In this document: positions 1 through 9,756 of the stretch, piece after piece | Layout of the letters: each line of letters begins with the position of its first letter | Numbering within the stretch: the stretch's first letter is position 1 | Assembly (NCBI GenBank): GCA_035649415.1 | Contig: DASRJP010000338.1 | Coordinates: forward strand, 1 to 24,934 | Direction of reading: 5' to 3' | DNA: 24,934 bases | Origin: DATKDU01 sp035649415 | GTDB lineage: Bacteria > Planctomycetota > Planctomycetia > Pirellulales > Pirellulaceae | Translations under genes and position numbers: made by a program | Notes under the pieces: model-generated | What the model saw: only the letters and a program-made list of their open reading frames with translations | Databases searched by the model: none | Told to the model about the DNA's origin: nothing

Positions 1-121
1 GGTCGAAAAGCGACGGAAACGTGACGGATTGGGGTTCGGGAAGGTTCATGGATGCGAGAGAATCGGATCGGCTGGAGCCGTGGCTTGTGACTGATTCAGG
101 TAACGGAAACAGTGTACGAAC

Positions 122-1377
<1,256 letters not shown>

Positions 1378-1642
1378 AATTTGTCTTTTTCTTATTGGTT
1401 CAAAGCGCCGGATTTCACGTCGCCGCGATTGCTTTGACCGGGCGCTGCGGCCCATTCTAAATCCGGGTGGAGATCGCCGAAACCCGTCGATTGAACTGGC
1501 CGCCCTGGGATACACAAGGCGCTGCAATTCGTTGGAGGGTCCGCCAACTCTGATGCGGCCGACCGCAGAACCTGACGAGAGTTCGGAGTTCACGGCCAAG
1601 TAGCAAACGGTCGGCTGATCAATTGCGCTGGTTCCGGTCGAA

Positions 1643-2239
1643 TTAGCGCGGCCTGGTCTTGCGCTTTCGCGATGCTGCCTCCAGGTCCAGCATTCTCCGT
1701 TTGAGCGAAATCCCAGACGGAGCGGAAAAACCGCCCAGCGATCCCGCGGAGCCGATAACCCGGTGACACGGCACTACGATCGGAAATCGATTGCGAGCCA
1801 TCGTATTGCCCACCGCCCTGGCTGCACCGGGAGACCCGGCCTTTGCGGCCAAGTCTGCGTACGAAAGGGTCTGACCGACCCGAATCCGCCGGCATTCTTT
1901 CACCACCCTCCGCTGGAACTCGGTCAAATGCGAAAGGTCCAGCGGCACGTCGCTGAAATCGTCGTCCGTTCCAGCGGCATAGGACTGAATGCGCTCGGCC
2001 AAGCGGAGCACAAACTCAGGAGGATTGCTCGAAATGGCGCATATTGCGCTGGTTGCAGCCGCGGCCGCCTGTGCCGACGGGTGTCCCAAGGTGAACCCCT
2101 CGAGCGCCTGCCCGGTCCAGCAGACGGCGATCCAGCCTAAATCGCTTGGGAATACATAGGCTTCGCTTCGCTGGCTGCCTTTCGTCGCCGGTGCACTTGC
2201 CCGGTGTTTAGCGGGGCGTTTGCCGATGGTTTGAGCCAC
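1643..2239 (-). CDS. ogt: Methylated-DNA--[protein]-cysteine S-methyltransferase (O6-alkylguanine-DNA alkyltransferase)
   Basis: A suicide repair protein that moves the alkyl group from O6-alkylguanine (and O4-alkylthymine) to its own active-site cysteine in the cytoplasm. The product has 198 residues. The C-terminal domain carries the signature PIVVPCHRVIG with acceptor Cys158, preceded by the helix-turn-helix segment RAVGNTMARN with the Arg finger near residue 141. The N-terminal domain (about 25-95) is poorly conserved, as usual for Ogt. The start is a GTG at 2239, seven bases after a GGAG ribosome-binding site. The C-terminus ends in a basic tail (RKRKTRPR). The gene stands alone, divergent from the gene at 2411. 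No Ada-type regulatory domain is present. Confidence 0.93.
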   Translation of the reverse strand: MAQTIGKRPAKHRASAPATKGSQRSEAYVFPSDLGWIAVCWTGQALEGFTLGHPSAQAAAAATSAICAISSNPPEFVLRLAERIQSYAAGTDDDFSDVPLDLSHLTEFQRRVVKECRRIRVGQTLSYADLAAKAGSPGAARAVGNTMARNRFPIVVPCHRVIGSAGSLGGFSAPSGISLKRRMLDLEAASRKRKTRPR

Positions 2240-2294
2240 TTTGACACTCCGTTGGATGGGTACCTATACTTGAAACAAGTGGTTCGCGGAAAAA

Positions 2295-2351
2295 CCGCCG
2301 CGAGAGTAGCGGCGGCTGGTAACGTTGAATTGTAGCCGCCTGTGCGGCGGC
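2295..2351. repeat. Two adjacent GC-rich hairpins in the leader of the 2411 gene
   Basis: CCGCCGC (2295-2301) pairs perfectly with GCGGCGG (2309-2315) across a 7-base loop. GCCGCC (2335-2340) pairs with GGCGGC (2346-2351) across 5 bases. Both lie between the divergent ogt start and the gene at 2411. They could be dispersed REP-like repeats or a structured 5' leader; the sequence alone does not decide. Confidence 0.5.
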
Positions 2352-2410
2352 ACAACAGCGGAAGGAGCCTGAGCGTTCTCATGAAACAGCGGAAGGAAAG
2401 GAAATCGCAC

Positions 2411-3154
2411 ATGGGTCGCTATCACACCTACAGTGACGACTACTATGTGAACATGAATCTGAACACGGAAATGGAGCTTCCGCAGACCCGCGACGCCGTT
2501 CTGCACTACTTCGAGCAAGTCAAAAAACACTATCCGGCGATGCGGAACTTCTACAGCCGCGAACGGGGCGAGTTCGTGCTGGAAGAGGACAAGGACCGCG
2601 GCGACTACCGCTGGACCAGCGTCGAACCGCGGCGAATCTGTTCTGGCTTCGTCAACCCGCCGAGCGCGGATGAGGCCCTTGCGCAGCATGCCATTGTCCT
2701 CGACATCGTCCCCTACGCCCTCTCCGTCAGCCCGCTCGACTGCGAATCGCTGAACGTGATGTACGGCTTCGATTTCACCTACCGCGGCAATCACAACCAG
2801 TTGCTCGTGGACGCTTTGGGTGTCTTGCCCGCGTTCGAGAAGATGACCGAGATTCCCGGCGCTACCGTGCTGGCGGCCGAGCCGTCGATCCAGTTCGCCC
2901 TGGATGAGGAATGCCGCACGCAGTGCCGGCTGAGCATCGAATCACGAACGAGCGCGTACCACGTGCGGACGAAGGAGTTTCCCGAGGAGCAACTCAGCGT
3001 GTACTTCACGGCCCGCCGCTACGGCAGCCTGGAAAATGGCGAGACGTTCGTCTCCGCCATGAATCGGTTGGCGGAAATCTGCCGCGAAATCGTGGACGGT
3101 TATGTCGTGGAGAACGTGCTCCGTCCGCTCCAGCAGACGATTGCGATCAGCTAG
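2411..3154 (+). CDS. Conserved-looking protein of unknown function
   Basis: A 247-residue soluble protein with no signal peptide or membrane segment. I do not recognise a named family. The N-terminus is Tyr-rich (MGRYHTYSDDYYVNMN). The middle contains mixed alpha/beta segments such as SLNVMYGFDFTYRGNHNQLL (about residues 115-134), and the C-terminal third (about 195-247) reads as strand then helix. The start at 2411 is preferred because GGAAAGGAAA sits about 8 bases upstream. An in-frame ATG at 2381 would add ten mostly basic residues and has a more distant purine run. Base composition and codon use resemble the neighbours, so transfer is not suggested. Two hairpins lie in its leader. Function cannot be assigned. 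Confidence 0.8.
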   Translation: MGRYHTYSDDYYVNMNLNTEMELPQTRDAVLHYFEQVKKHYPAMRNFYSRERGEFVLEEDKDRGDYRWTSVEPRRICSGFVNPPSADEALAQHAIVLDIVPYALSVSPLDCESLNVMYGFDFTYRGNHNQLLVDALGVLPAFEKMTEIPGATVLAAEPSIQFALDEECRTQCRLSIESRTSAYHVRTKEFPEEQLSVYFTARRYGSLENGETFVSAMNRLAEICREIVDGYVVENVLRPLQQTIAIS

Positions 3155-3252
3155 CAGAGACTCACGTAAAGCGCTCGCGTGGCGAGTGCAGATGGCTTAC
3201 TGCCATTCTTAAACCCGCCCCTCCGCGCGATGGGCGAGCTTAGTCGTCGCTG

Positions 3253-5103
3253 CTATTTGCCCGCTTTCTCACCAGGCACTTGATATCCCTCCCAGAGCGG
3301 ATCAATTTGCCGCTCTTCGATCACCGGATCCACGAGGCCATCGATCCCCGGCACGATCATCTTGGGAAGCACGACTCGCTGCCCGGCTGGATCGCGAAAG
3401 AAGGTCCTTGGCAGATTGAGGTCCGATTCCCATTTCGCGAGAGCCTCCCACAGGGGCTCGTCGCTGCCCTGCTCGTCGACGGGGCGGCTGAAGAGGGGAA
3501 GTTTCGTGCCAAATGCCGGCTTGCCCGCGGCATCGTAACCGATCCCCTCGATGATGATGTTTTTGACTGTCACCAGCTCGACCCATTTGTCGATCGGGAA
3601 CTTCTTCAAGTGTTCCTTCATCCGCGGCGTCAGTTGATCCTGAGGAACGTCCTTGCCGACCGTTTCGGCGTCGGGGCCGAGCTTTACGTTGAATTCCAAC
3701 TTGAGCTTTGCCTCCGGATCGACGCGATAACCCTGCTGTGCCATCGCATCCGCCAGGCCGGCTGCTACGGCCTGCTGAAATTTTGGGGGCACTCCGGACA
3801 GGACGACGTTGACTGTGATGCCCGGATGCCAGGCAAAGGCGGCGGGATCGCGAAAGATCGGATCGTACGCCGCGGGGGGCAGCGTGGCCGCGGCCAGTAG
3901 TGTGTTTGCCGTCTTGAGCTCCTCCGCGGGCGCTGACTGAAGCTGCTGCACTTGCGCTGGATCGGCAAGAACTCGCACTGTCCACAGCCGTCCGTCGGGG
4001 GCTGCTCCGGCGGGGATCGAATCGGCCCGCCCTTCCTGCGCCAGGATTTCCTTGACGCCCAGATGAAAAAAGGTGTGGCTGCACAGCAGTAAATTCTTGC
4101 CGCACCAGTGCAGACGATTCTCGGCCAGCCGCTGCTGCACGCGCGCGTATGTTTGCTCCACCGAATCAGACAATTTGCCGGTCGCCAGTTCCCACACGCC
4201 GATCAAAGTATCGGCCCGGTTGTTTGCCAGAGCCAGAGCGACTTGAGTGCCGCCGGGCTCCATCGCGATCGTCTGAGCGCGCCAGTCGGCGGGGAGTGGA
4301 ATCGAGCCGGCCCGCGAGCCGTCCGCTGCCGCCAGGAAAATGAGCTCTTGGCCGACGACGCCGGCCAGCCATTTTCCGCCGGGTGTCATCAAGGGCAGCC
4401 ACATCTGCTGCGGCGCGGTGGCCGCGACCTCACCGCCGGGCAGAGCGTGCAGCCGCAAAATGCCGTCCACGTGAATCCACATCCGCTCTTCGCCTGCAAA
4501 GGCGATCCAACCGATGAACTTCGTTGTCTGCGGCACTTTGAAGTATGCGACCCTCGCTCCTTCCTTCGACCACACCCAGACCCGCTGCCCGATCGCCACC
4601 GCCAGCCGATCCCCGGAGGGGGAAAGCGCGACAAGCTGCGCCACGCCGTCATTGCCAGGCTGAAGCATTTCGTCATCCGGCGTGTCGGTCTGCCACAAGT
4701 GCACGCGACCAACTGGTTTTGTCTGCGTGAGGTCGCAGCGAACCCAATCGAGCGCGTTTCTGCTATTTGGTCCGACGACACGGTCGATGACTGCCGCCTG
4801 GGCCGCATCGGGGCGGGCGAAAGCCGCGCCGCCTGCGATGCGCAGCTCGAGCGCGACATACGACTTGAGATTGGCCGCCGGTTTGACTTCGTCGGCGGTA
4901 ACCTTCCATGTGGCCGGATCGGCCGAGGCCAGGGCCACCGACGGCACCCAGGACTTTCCGCTGGGCTTGGGTTCTCGCGCCGGAATCGTGATGCCGCCGC
5001 TGACGCCGGAGTTTTTGGACGATTTGGCCCCCGGCTTGCACCCGTTAGAAATCGCAGCGGCGAGCACTACGGTAATGGAGAGAACCAGGAATCGCGGGGG
5101 CAT
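3253..5103 (-). CDS. Putative lipoprotein with WD40/beta-propeller-like repeats
   Basis: A 616-residue protein. The N-terminus has a short basic start, a hydrophobic stretch and a Cys at residue 22 (AAISNGC), which looks like a relaxed lipobox and suggests anchoring to a membrane facing the periplasm. Residues about 125-345 contain blades of WD40/PQQ type: HLWQTDT, LVALSPSGDRLAVAIG followed by VWVWSKEG, LRLHALPGGE and IGVWELATGK. The C-terminal half (about 400-616) is not recognised. The ATG at 5103 is chosen over an upstream in-frame start at 5199 because AGGAG lies seven bases before it and the signal sequence begins there. It lies downstream of the decarboxylase on the same strand with 165 bases between. 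Such propellers usually serve as protein-interaction platforms; the specific role is unknown. Confidence 0.8.
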   Translation of the reverse strand: MPPRFLVLSITVVLAAAISNGCKPGAKSSKNSGVSGGITIPAREPKPSGKSWVPSVALASADPATWKVTADEVKPAANLKSYVALELRIAGGAAFARPDAAQAAVIDRVVGPNSRNALDWVRCDLTQTKPVGRVHLWQTDTPDDEMLQPGNDGVAQLVALSPSGDRLAVAIGQRVWVWSKEGARVAYFKVPQTTKFIGWIAFAGEERMWIHVDGILRLHALPGGEVAATAPQQMWLPLMTPGGKWLAGVVGQELIFLAAADGSRAGSIPLPADWRAQTIAMEPGGTQVALALANNRADTLIGVWELATGKLSDSVEQTYARVQQRLAENRLHWCGKNLLLCSHTFFHLGVKEILAQEGRADSIPAGAAPDGRLWTVRVLADPAQVQQLQSAPAEELKTANTLLAAATLPPAAYDPIFRDPAAFAWHPGITVNVVLSGVPPKFQQAVAAGLADAMAQQGYRVDPEAKLKLEFNVKLGPDAETVGKDVPQDQLTPRMKEHLKKFPIDKWVELVTVKNIIIEGIGYDAAGKPAFGTKLPLFSRPVDEQGSDEPLWEALAKWESDLNLPRTFFRDPAGQRVVLPKMIVPGIDGLVDPVIEERQIDPLWEGYQVPGEKAGK

Positions 5104-5239
5104 GGAAAACTCCTGCGAAGAAGCACTTGTCTGAACTTCCAATAGCGTTTCCGATGGAGGCGCGCTTGTAAAGACGACGGTGGCCAGCACTTGCGGCACC
5201 GACCCCTCGCGTCCATGACTATCCGTCGCCGACCTACGT

Positions 5240-5268
5240 CTTAGGACAGGTTGAACACCTGTCCCAAG
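5240..5268 (-). repeat. Short palindrome immediately 3' of the decarboxylase stop
   Basis: GGACAGGT and ACCTGTCC pair perfectly around the loop TGAAC, with outer CTT/AAG pairs beyond one mismatch. The hairpin begins at the base after the TGA stop of the decarboxylase. It shares the word AGGACAGGTT with the larger palindrome at 14033-14092, so it is probably a short relative of the same repeat family. There is no U-tract, so a classic intrinsic terminator is not evident, but the stem could protect or end the transcript. Confidence 0.6.
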
Positions 5269-6972
5269 TCAAGCCGAGTCCCAGGCCGTCGTCGTCGCGC
5301 GTTTGGACTTGTCCCGCCCGCTCATCTGGTCTTCCACGGCTTGACGTGCTTCCAGCACGTGCGTCACGATCGACTGCATACGGTTTTCGTCTACGTAGGG
5401 GGATAGGACGTACGACTTGAGCGCCACGATCGGCTCGCCGTAGTCGCTGGCCCGGTAGCTATCCGTAAAGCCGATCGCTACGCCCCGGCCGGCGAGGGCC
5501 TCGGCATGCACTCGCTGGTAGATGCGGCGGTTGAATTCGTTGAAAGTTCGAAGCTGATCGCGGAACGACGGGTCGCTCCGCTCTCGCTGCTTGACCCGAA
5601 ACGTATCGACGCCGCTGGGATAGGCGCGAAACAGCGTCACCGGGCCGAAATTCTCCTCGTTTAGCACCGACAGTTCCGGCCGGCCGACGATCAGCTCGCG
5701 AAGGATCTCAGCCATTTCCACCGCGTGCCCGATCAGCGCCTGGAAACCCTCCTGGCCCAAGAGCAGCAGGTTCGCCAGTGCCGCCATCACGCCGCCAGCT
5801 CCCCGCGACGTTTCCAGCGAGAACATGCCGGGGTGGTACTGCCCCGTGTGATAGAGATACGGCATCGACTCGCGCTGCCGCGACACGAGGCGGAAATCAT
5901 TGCGGTCCTTGAGCACGAACAGCGAGGAGATGTACGGCGCAAAGCCAGTCTTGTGGAAATCGACGCCGATCGAGTCGGCCTTCGGCAAATGGACGATGCG
6001 GTTCTGGGCCGCGGCCAGCGCCCGCACTGTGCGGCCGCGAAAGCCGAGTGGATTAGTCGCGAAGTCGTAATCGTCGAACACGCTCCAGGCCCAGCCGATC
6101 ACCGAGTCGGCGTGCACGTGCGGCGTGTAGTCCAGAGACAGCTCGCTGGTCAGCCGGTCGCGCAGCTCCACGATTGCCGCCAGGTCGTCGATGCCGAACG
6201 CGTCGGTCGTTCCCATGGTCGCCACGATCGCGGCAATCCTCTGGCCGGCGGCAACGGTGCCGCGAGTGGCCTGTTCGAGGGCCGCAATGTCGATCGAATT
6301 GTCCGCGTGGGTGCGAACTTTGATGACGTTCTGCTGTCCCATTCCCAGCCAGGCCGCCACATTGAGGCAGGCGTAATGACTTTGCTGCGAGCACAGCAGG
6401 ACGGGGCGAGCCGCATTTCCCGCCAATCCGTTTTCGAGCACGCCCCCGCAGGCTTTTTCCAGGCCGACTTTGACCCCGTACAGCAGCGTTCCGGTGCCGC
6501 CAAACGTGAACAGTCCGCCGGCCTTTGCCGGGTCATAGCCCACAAGCTTGGCGACCATCGATGCCACCCGCACCTCGGCTTCCGAGAACCCGCGGCCGCT
6601 TTCATCGGTGCAGAGATTGGGATTGTAAATCGACGGCAGCACGACGCCGATAATGCTGGCGATCGACGGATGCGCGACGACGTTCACCTGGCTGCGGGGA
6701 TGGCCGAAGATCAGCATCCCATCGAGGCACCGGACCAGCTCGGGCAGAACTTCCTCCAGCGTGCGACCGCGGACGGTCACCCGCGCCTCGCTCGCGGCCG
6801 CGTAGTCCGGTTCGCGGGGCGTGCCGAGAATGGGCGCCTGCGACTTCAGCGAATCGACACGATCGAGCGCTTTGACCAGCGAGAATACCACGTAACCGTC
6901 GTGGACCGGATCGGAAACCGGCGCGGGAAACGCCTGACGCAACGACGATAGTAACTCGTGATAGCGGGCCAT
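5269..6972 (-). CDS. PLP-dependent group II decarboxylase (glutamate/tyrosine/diaminobutyrate decarboxylase-like)
   Basis: A 567-residue member of fold-type I PLP enzymes, which remove the alpha-carboxylate of an amino acid to give an amine. The phosphate-binding glycine segment is GGLFTFGGTGTLLYG (about 152-166). The cofactor-stacking His is in SQQSHYA (H199). The ring-nitrogen Asp is in HVHADS (D289). The Schiff-base Lys is in VDFHKTGF (K341). The substrate cannot be read from the motifs; glutamate, aromatic amino acids and L-2,4-diaminobutyrate are all possible. An extra C-terminal tail (about 545-567) is Lys/Arg/Thr-rich. The ATG at 6972 follows GGAG by six bases. It lies 30 bases after the disordered-protein gene on the same strand, so co-transcription is likely. 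Confidence 0.88.
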   Translation of the reverse strand: MARYHELLSSLRQAFPAPVSDPVHDGYVVFSLVKALDRVDSLKSQAPILGTPREPDYAAASEARVTVRGRTLEEVLPELVRCLDGMLIFGHPRSQVNVVAHPSIASIIGVVLPSIYNPNLCTDESGRGFSEAEVRVASMVAKLVGYDPAKAGGLFTFGGTGTLLYGVKVGLEKACGGVLENGLAGNAARPVLLCSQQSHYACLNVAAWLGMGQQNVIKVRTHADNSIDIAALEQATRGTVAAGQRIAAIVATMGTTDAFGIDDLAAIVELRDRLTSELSLDYTPHVHADSVIGWAWSVFDDYDFATNPLGFRGRTVRALAAAQNRIVHLPKADSIGVDFHKTGFAPYISSLFVLKDRNDFRLVSRQRESMPYLYHTGQYHPGMFSLETSRGAGGVMAALANLLLLGQEGFQALIGHAVEMAEILRELIVGRPELSVLNEENFGPVTLFRAYPSGVDTFRVKQRERSDPSFRDQLRTFNEFNRRIYQRVHAEALAGRGVAIGFTDSYRASDYGEPIVALKSYVLSPYVDENRMQSIVTHVLEARQAVEDQMSGRDKSKRATTTAWDSA

Positions 6973-7002
6973 GCCGGACTCCGTCTGGTGCGGCCCGGCG
7001 CT

Positions 7003-8160
7003 TTACCGGTCGCGGCGCGGGCGGCGTCCGCGACTGCGGTCGCGGTCGCGGTCTGGTTGCCGCGACGAGCGGGCCGCGATGTTGGCATCGATGAGAATGC
7101 CGACGGTCTCCGCCCAAGTCGGTATTTTCTTGTGCACGGCATGCTCGCCGGCATGATCGTTTTCGGCCTCGATATCTTCCATTTCGTCCTCTAGGTCGGG
7201 CTCCTGCGGCGCCAGCTCCTCGGGCGAGCGAGCTTGTACCTCTTCCTCGCGCGAGCGTCGGCGAGGCGGCAGCTCCTCGGCCGCATCTCTTGGCGCAGCT
7301 TCGCGATCGCGGCCCCCGCGCCGGCGACGCCGACGGCGAGGCCCCCCTTCGACGCGCTCGTCGGCCGGCGGCGGCAGAGTCGCTGCGGACGATTCGCTGC
7401 CGGAGTCAAACAGCTCGGGTTCCAGATCGAGTTCGGGCTCTGGCTCCCGATCCAGATCCATATCGAGTTCCATCTCGGGGACCAGTTCGACCTCACGGTC
7501 GATGTGCCGCTCGGCTGGGGGACTTGCCGTCCCTTCCTCCCGCCGTCGGCCGCGTCGTCGGCGACGCCGGCGGCCGCGCCGCTGGGGTTCCCGGTCATCA
7601 CGCGGCACCTCGCGCGAAACTTCGTCTAACTCCTCGTCGGTCGCCGCGGGGGGCAATTCGATTTCCGGTTCCGAGCCGAAATCGGCGTCCAGGTCGATGT
7701 CCGGCGCGACATCGTCCACAAAATCGCGACGGCGCTGCGACGTTGGGAACGGCGGCTCTTCAGGTTTGTAGCGCGGCTTGAACTCCTCCAGTGGGTTTCG
7801 TTCCACGTCCGGCAGTGGGTCCCTTTCGGCAACTGGCGGACGTTCAACCGGCGCCCTCTCGGGCGGCGGTGGCTCCGCAGCGGGAGGTGCGGGCTCCTCC
7901 GCTGGAGCTAGTCCCAATGCTCCCAGCAAACTGTTCCAAGTGCTCTTGGTCGGTTTGGCGGCAGGCTTTGCTTCCTGCCGGAGCTTGGGACGCTCGCGCG
8001 GTGGAGGCGGGGGAAGGGGTGATGCCGGGGCTGGCGTTGCAGCGCGAGTTTCTTCCGCCATGGACGAGTCAGTCGTTTGCGGCCTGGCAGGCGCAGCGCC
8101 CTGCACGCCGATTTCGTCCAATAGCGCGTTCCAGTGGTCCGTTTTCTTGGGCTCTGTCAT
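7003..8160 (-). CDS. Intrinsically disordered Arg/Glu/Pro-rich protein with duplicated WNxLL motif
   Basis: 385 residues, mostly low complexity. A short motif occurs twice near the N-terminus: HWNALLDEIGV (about 9-19) and TWNSLLGALGL (about 74-84), separated by a Pro/Ala-rich linker. Acidic stretches (DIDLDADFGSEPEIEL; MELDMDLDREPEPEL) alternate with arginine blocks (RRGRRRRRRRGRRR; GPRRRRRRRGG). Near the end is the one ordered-looking segment, HKKIPTWAETVGILIDANI (about 343-361), followed by an RD-rich tail. From memory, similar R/E-rich proteins with a closing IPTW/IPSW...DAN motif recur in planctomycetes. The arginine blocks suggest nucleic-acid binding, as in RNase E-type scaffolds, but this is inference. 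No good ribosome-binding site precedes the ATG at 8160. Confidence 0.8.
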   Translation of the reverse strand: MTEPKKTDHWNALLDEIGVQGAAPARPQTTDSSMAEETRAATPAPASPLPPPPPRERPKLRQEAKPAAKPTKSTWNSLLGALGLAPAEEPAPPAAEPPPPERAPVERPPVAERDPLPDVERNPLEEFKPRYKPEEPPFPTSQRRRDFVDDVAPDIDLDADFGSEPEIELPPAATDEELDEVSREVPRDDREPQRRGRRRRRRRGRRREEGTASPPAERHIDREVELVPEMELDMDLDREPEPELDLEPELFDSGSESSAATLPPPADERVEGGPRRRRRRRGGRDREAAPRDAAEELPPRRRSREEEVQARSPEELAPQEPDLEDEMEDIEAENDHAGEHAVHKKIPTWAETVGILIDANIAARSSRQPDRDRDRSRGRRPRRDR

Positions 8161-8395
8161 GGAAAGGTGCGAACAAAAGACGCCTAGGGGATTGCGAGGC
8201 GCGAAATCTGCTGCCTCACCTCATTTTTGTCGAAACCTTAAGTATATCGATTGGGGCTAATCGTGGAAAGTCCTTCGCTGACAATAGTTTACGCTTTCGC
8301 AGCAATGGCATACCCTGACCATTCAACGCTGCCTGGGTAATGGCAAGGCGTAGAATTGGCTGGCTCAAGTTACCGATGAAGATCGAGAGGTTGTA

Positions 8396-9655
8396 ATGGC
8401 TCAGGACACTGCATTAAACCGCGTCACTGACAGCCCTTATGTGGAATTGGTCGAGTTGAAGGGCCACATCATCGACAGCCTGATTCTTCCCAAGGTGCTG
8501 GACTGTATTACCGCGGCAGGCGGGGCTTTCAAGATCCAGAAGATGACCATCGGGCAGGCACGGGAGGATGCCAGCTACGCCCTGATCGAAGTGGCGGCCC
8601 CCAGCGAGGACAAGCTGGACCAGGTCGTGGCCACAATTGCCGACCATGGTGCCGTGCCTGTCGTGAACCAGGACTGCCGCCTGGTCGCGGCCGACGTCGT
8701 CGGAGCATTTCCCGAGTCCTTCTACAGCACCACCAATCAGCGAACTGAGATTCGCCTGGATGGGGAATGGATTGAAGTGAATAACCAGGAGATGGACTGC
8801 GGCATCTTTGTCGATGCCGCCGCCAGGACCGCAAGCTGTCGCGCCATGACCGACGTCAAGCTCGGAGAATTGTACGTCGTGGGCCATGCGGGGGTGCGCG
8901 TCCACCCGCAGCAGCGTGAAACGCAAAGCCACGGATTTGAATTCATGTCGAGTGCGGTCTCCACGGAAAAACCCAAGGGGGTCGCGATCCGACAGATTGC
9001 CCAGGAGTTGATCCGCAACCGGCGGGAGGGAGGCAAGACGCTGCTGGTCGGCGGACCCGCCATCGTGCACACCGGCAGCGACGAGCACCTCTGCAAGCTG
9101 ATCCGCAAGGGATACGTCAACCGGCTTTTTGCCGGAAACGCCCTGGCGACGCACGACATCGAGCAGGCGCTATTTGGCACCAGCCTCGGTGTCCGGCTTG
9201 ATTGCGGCGACATCGTCGAAGCAGGGCACGAGCATCACTTGCGGGCCATCAACCGCATTCGTCGGCTCGGCGGCATTCGTCAGGCGGTCGAGGCCGGAGT
9301 GCTCAAGAGCGGCATCATGTACGAATGCATCAAGAACAAAGTGCCGTTTCTGCTCGCCGGCTCTATTCGCGACGATGGGCCGCTGCCGGAGGTGATCACC
9401 GACGTGCTCGAAGCGCAACAGAAGATGCGCGAGCAGATTCGCGACGTCAGCTTTTGTCTGATGGTGGCGACCACGCTACATTCGATCGCCGTCGGCAACC
9501 TGCTGCCGGCGTGGGTGAAAGTCGTATGCGTGGACATCAATCCGTCCACAGTGATCAAGCTATCCGACCGGGGCTCGTTCCAGACCGTGGGCCTGGTGAC
9601 CGACGTTGAGCCGTTTTTCCGGGCGCTGGTGAATGAGGTGCAGCTCCTGGAGTAA
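8396..9655 (+). CDS. LOR/SDH-domain protein, archaeal-type ornithine cyclodeaminase family (TIGR00300-like)
   Basis: 419 residues, resembling the family named after the conserved region of the bifunctional lysine-ketoglutarate reductase/saccharopine dehydrogenase. Characterised members include archaeal ornithine cyclodeaminase and the C-terminal domain of cyanobacterial ArgZ/AgrE, which convert ornithine to proline plus ammonia using NAD+. The N-terminal ferredoxin-like domain (about 15-115) begins VELKGHIIDSLILPKVLD. The middle has MDCGIFVD and the nucleotide-binding domain begins near LLVGGPAIVHTGS (about 218-230), followed by GNALATHDIEQALFGTSLG. GAGAGG lies just upstream of the ATG. The arginine-dihydrolase domain of ArgZ is absent, so ornithine would come from another source. 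The gene is divergent from the 7003-8160 gene across 235 bases that hold no other gene. Confidence 0.85.
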   Translation: MAQDTALNRVTDSPYVELVELKGHIIDSLILPKVLDCITAAGGAFKIQKMTIGQAREDASYALIEVAAPSEDKLDQVVATIADHGAVPVVNQDCRLVAADVVGAFPESFYSTTNQRTEIRLDGEWIEVNNQEMDCGIFVDAAARTASCRAMTDVKLGELYVVGHAGVRVHPQQRETQSHGFEFMSSAVSTEKPKGVAIRQIAQELIRNRREGGKTLLVGGPAIVHTGSDEHLCKLIRKGYVNRLFAGNALATHDIEQALFGTSLGVRLDCGDIVEAGHEHHLRAINRIRRLGGIRQAVEAGVLKSGIMYECIKNKVPFLLAGSIRDDGPLPEVITDVLEAQQKMREQIRDVSFCLMVATTLHSIAVGNLLPAWVKVVCVDINPSTVIKLSDRGSFQTVGLVTDVEPFFRALVNEVQLLE

Positions 9656-9756
9656 TTCAAGCAGCAAGCATGTTACGAAGGCGTTGCGCGGCGCGGACCG
9701 ACGGACGCGTAGAATGCCGGCAGATACAGGGGGAATTCGAATCCTGGGAGCCGGTC

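Noticed and set aside
3280..5145. Plus-strand frames opposite the beta-propeller lipoprotein
   Set aside because: They are antisense shadows; the minus-strand frame has a signal peptide, lipobox-like Cys and propeller blades.
5725..6951. Long plus-strand open frame opposite the decarboxylase
   Set aside because: It is wholly antisense to a gene with clear PLP-enzyme motifs; its own translation is Arg/His-rich without domain signals, as expected of a GC-rich shadow frame.
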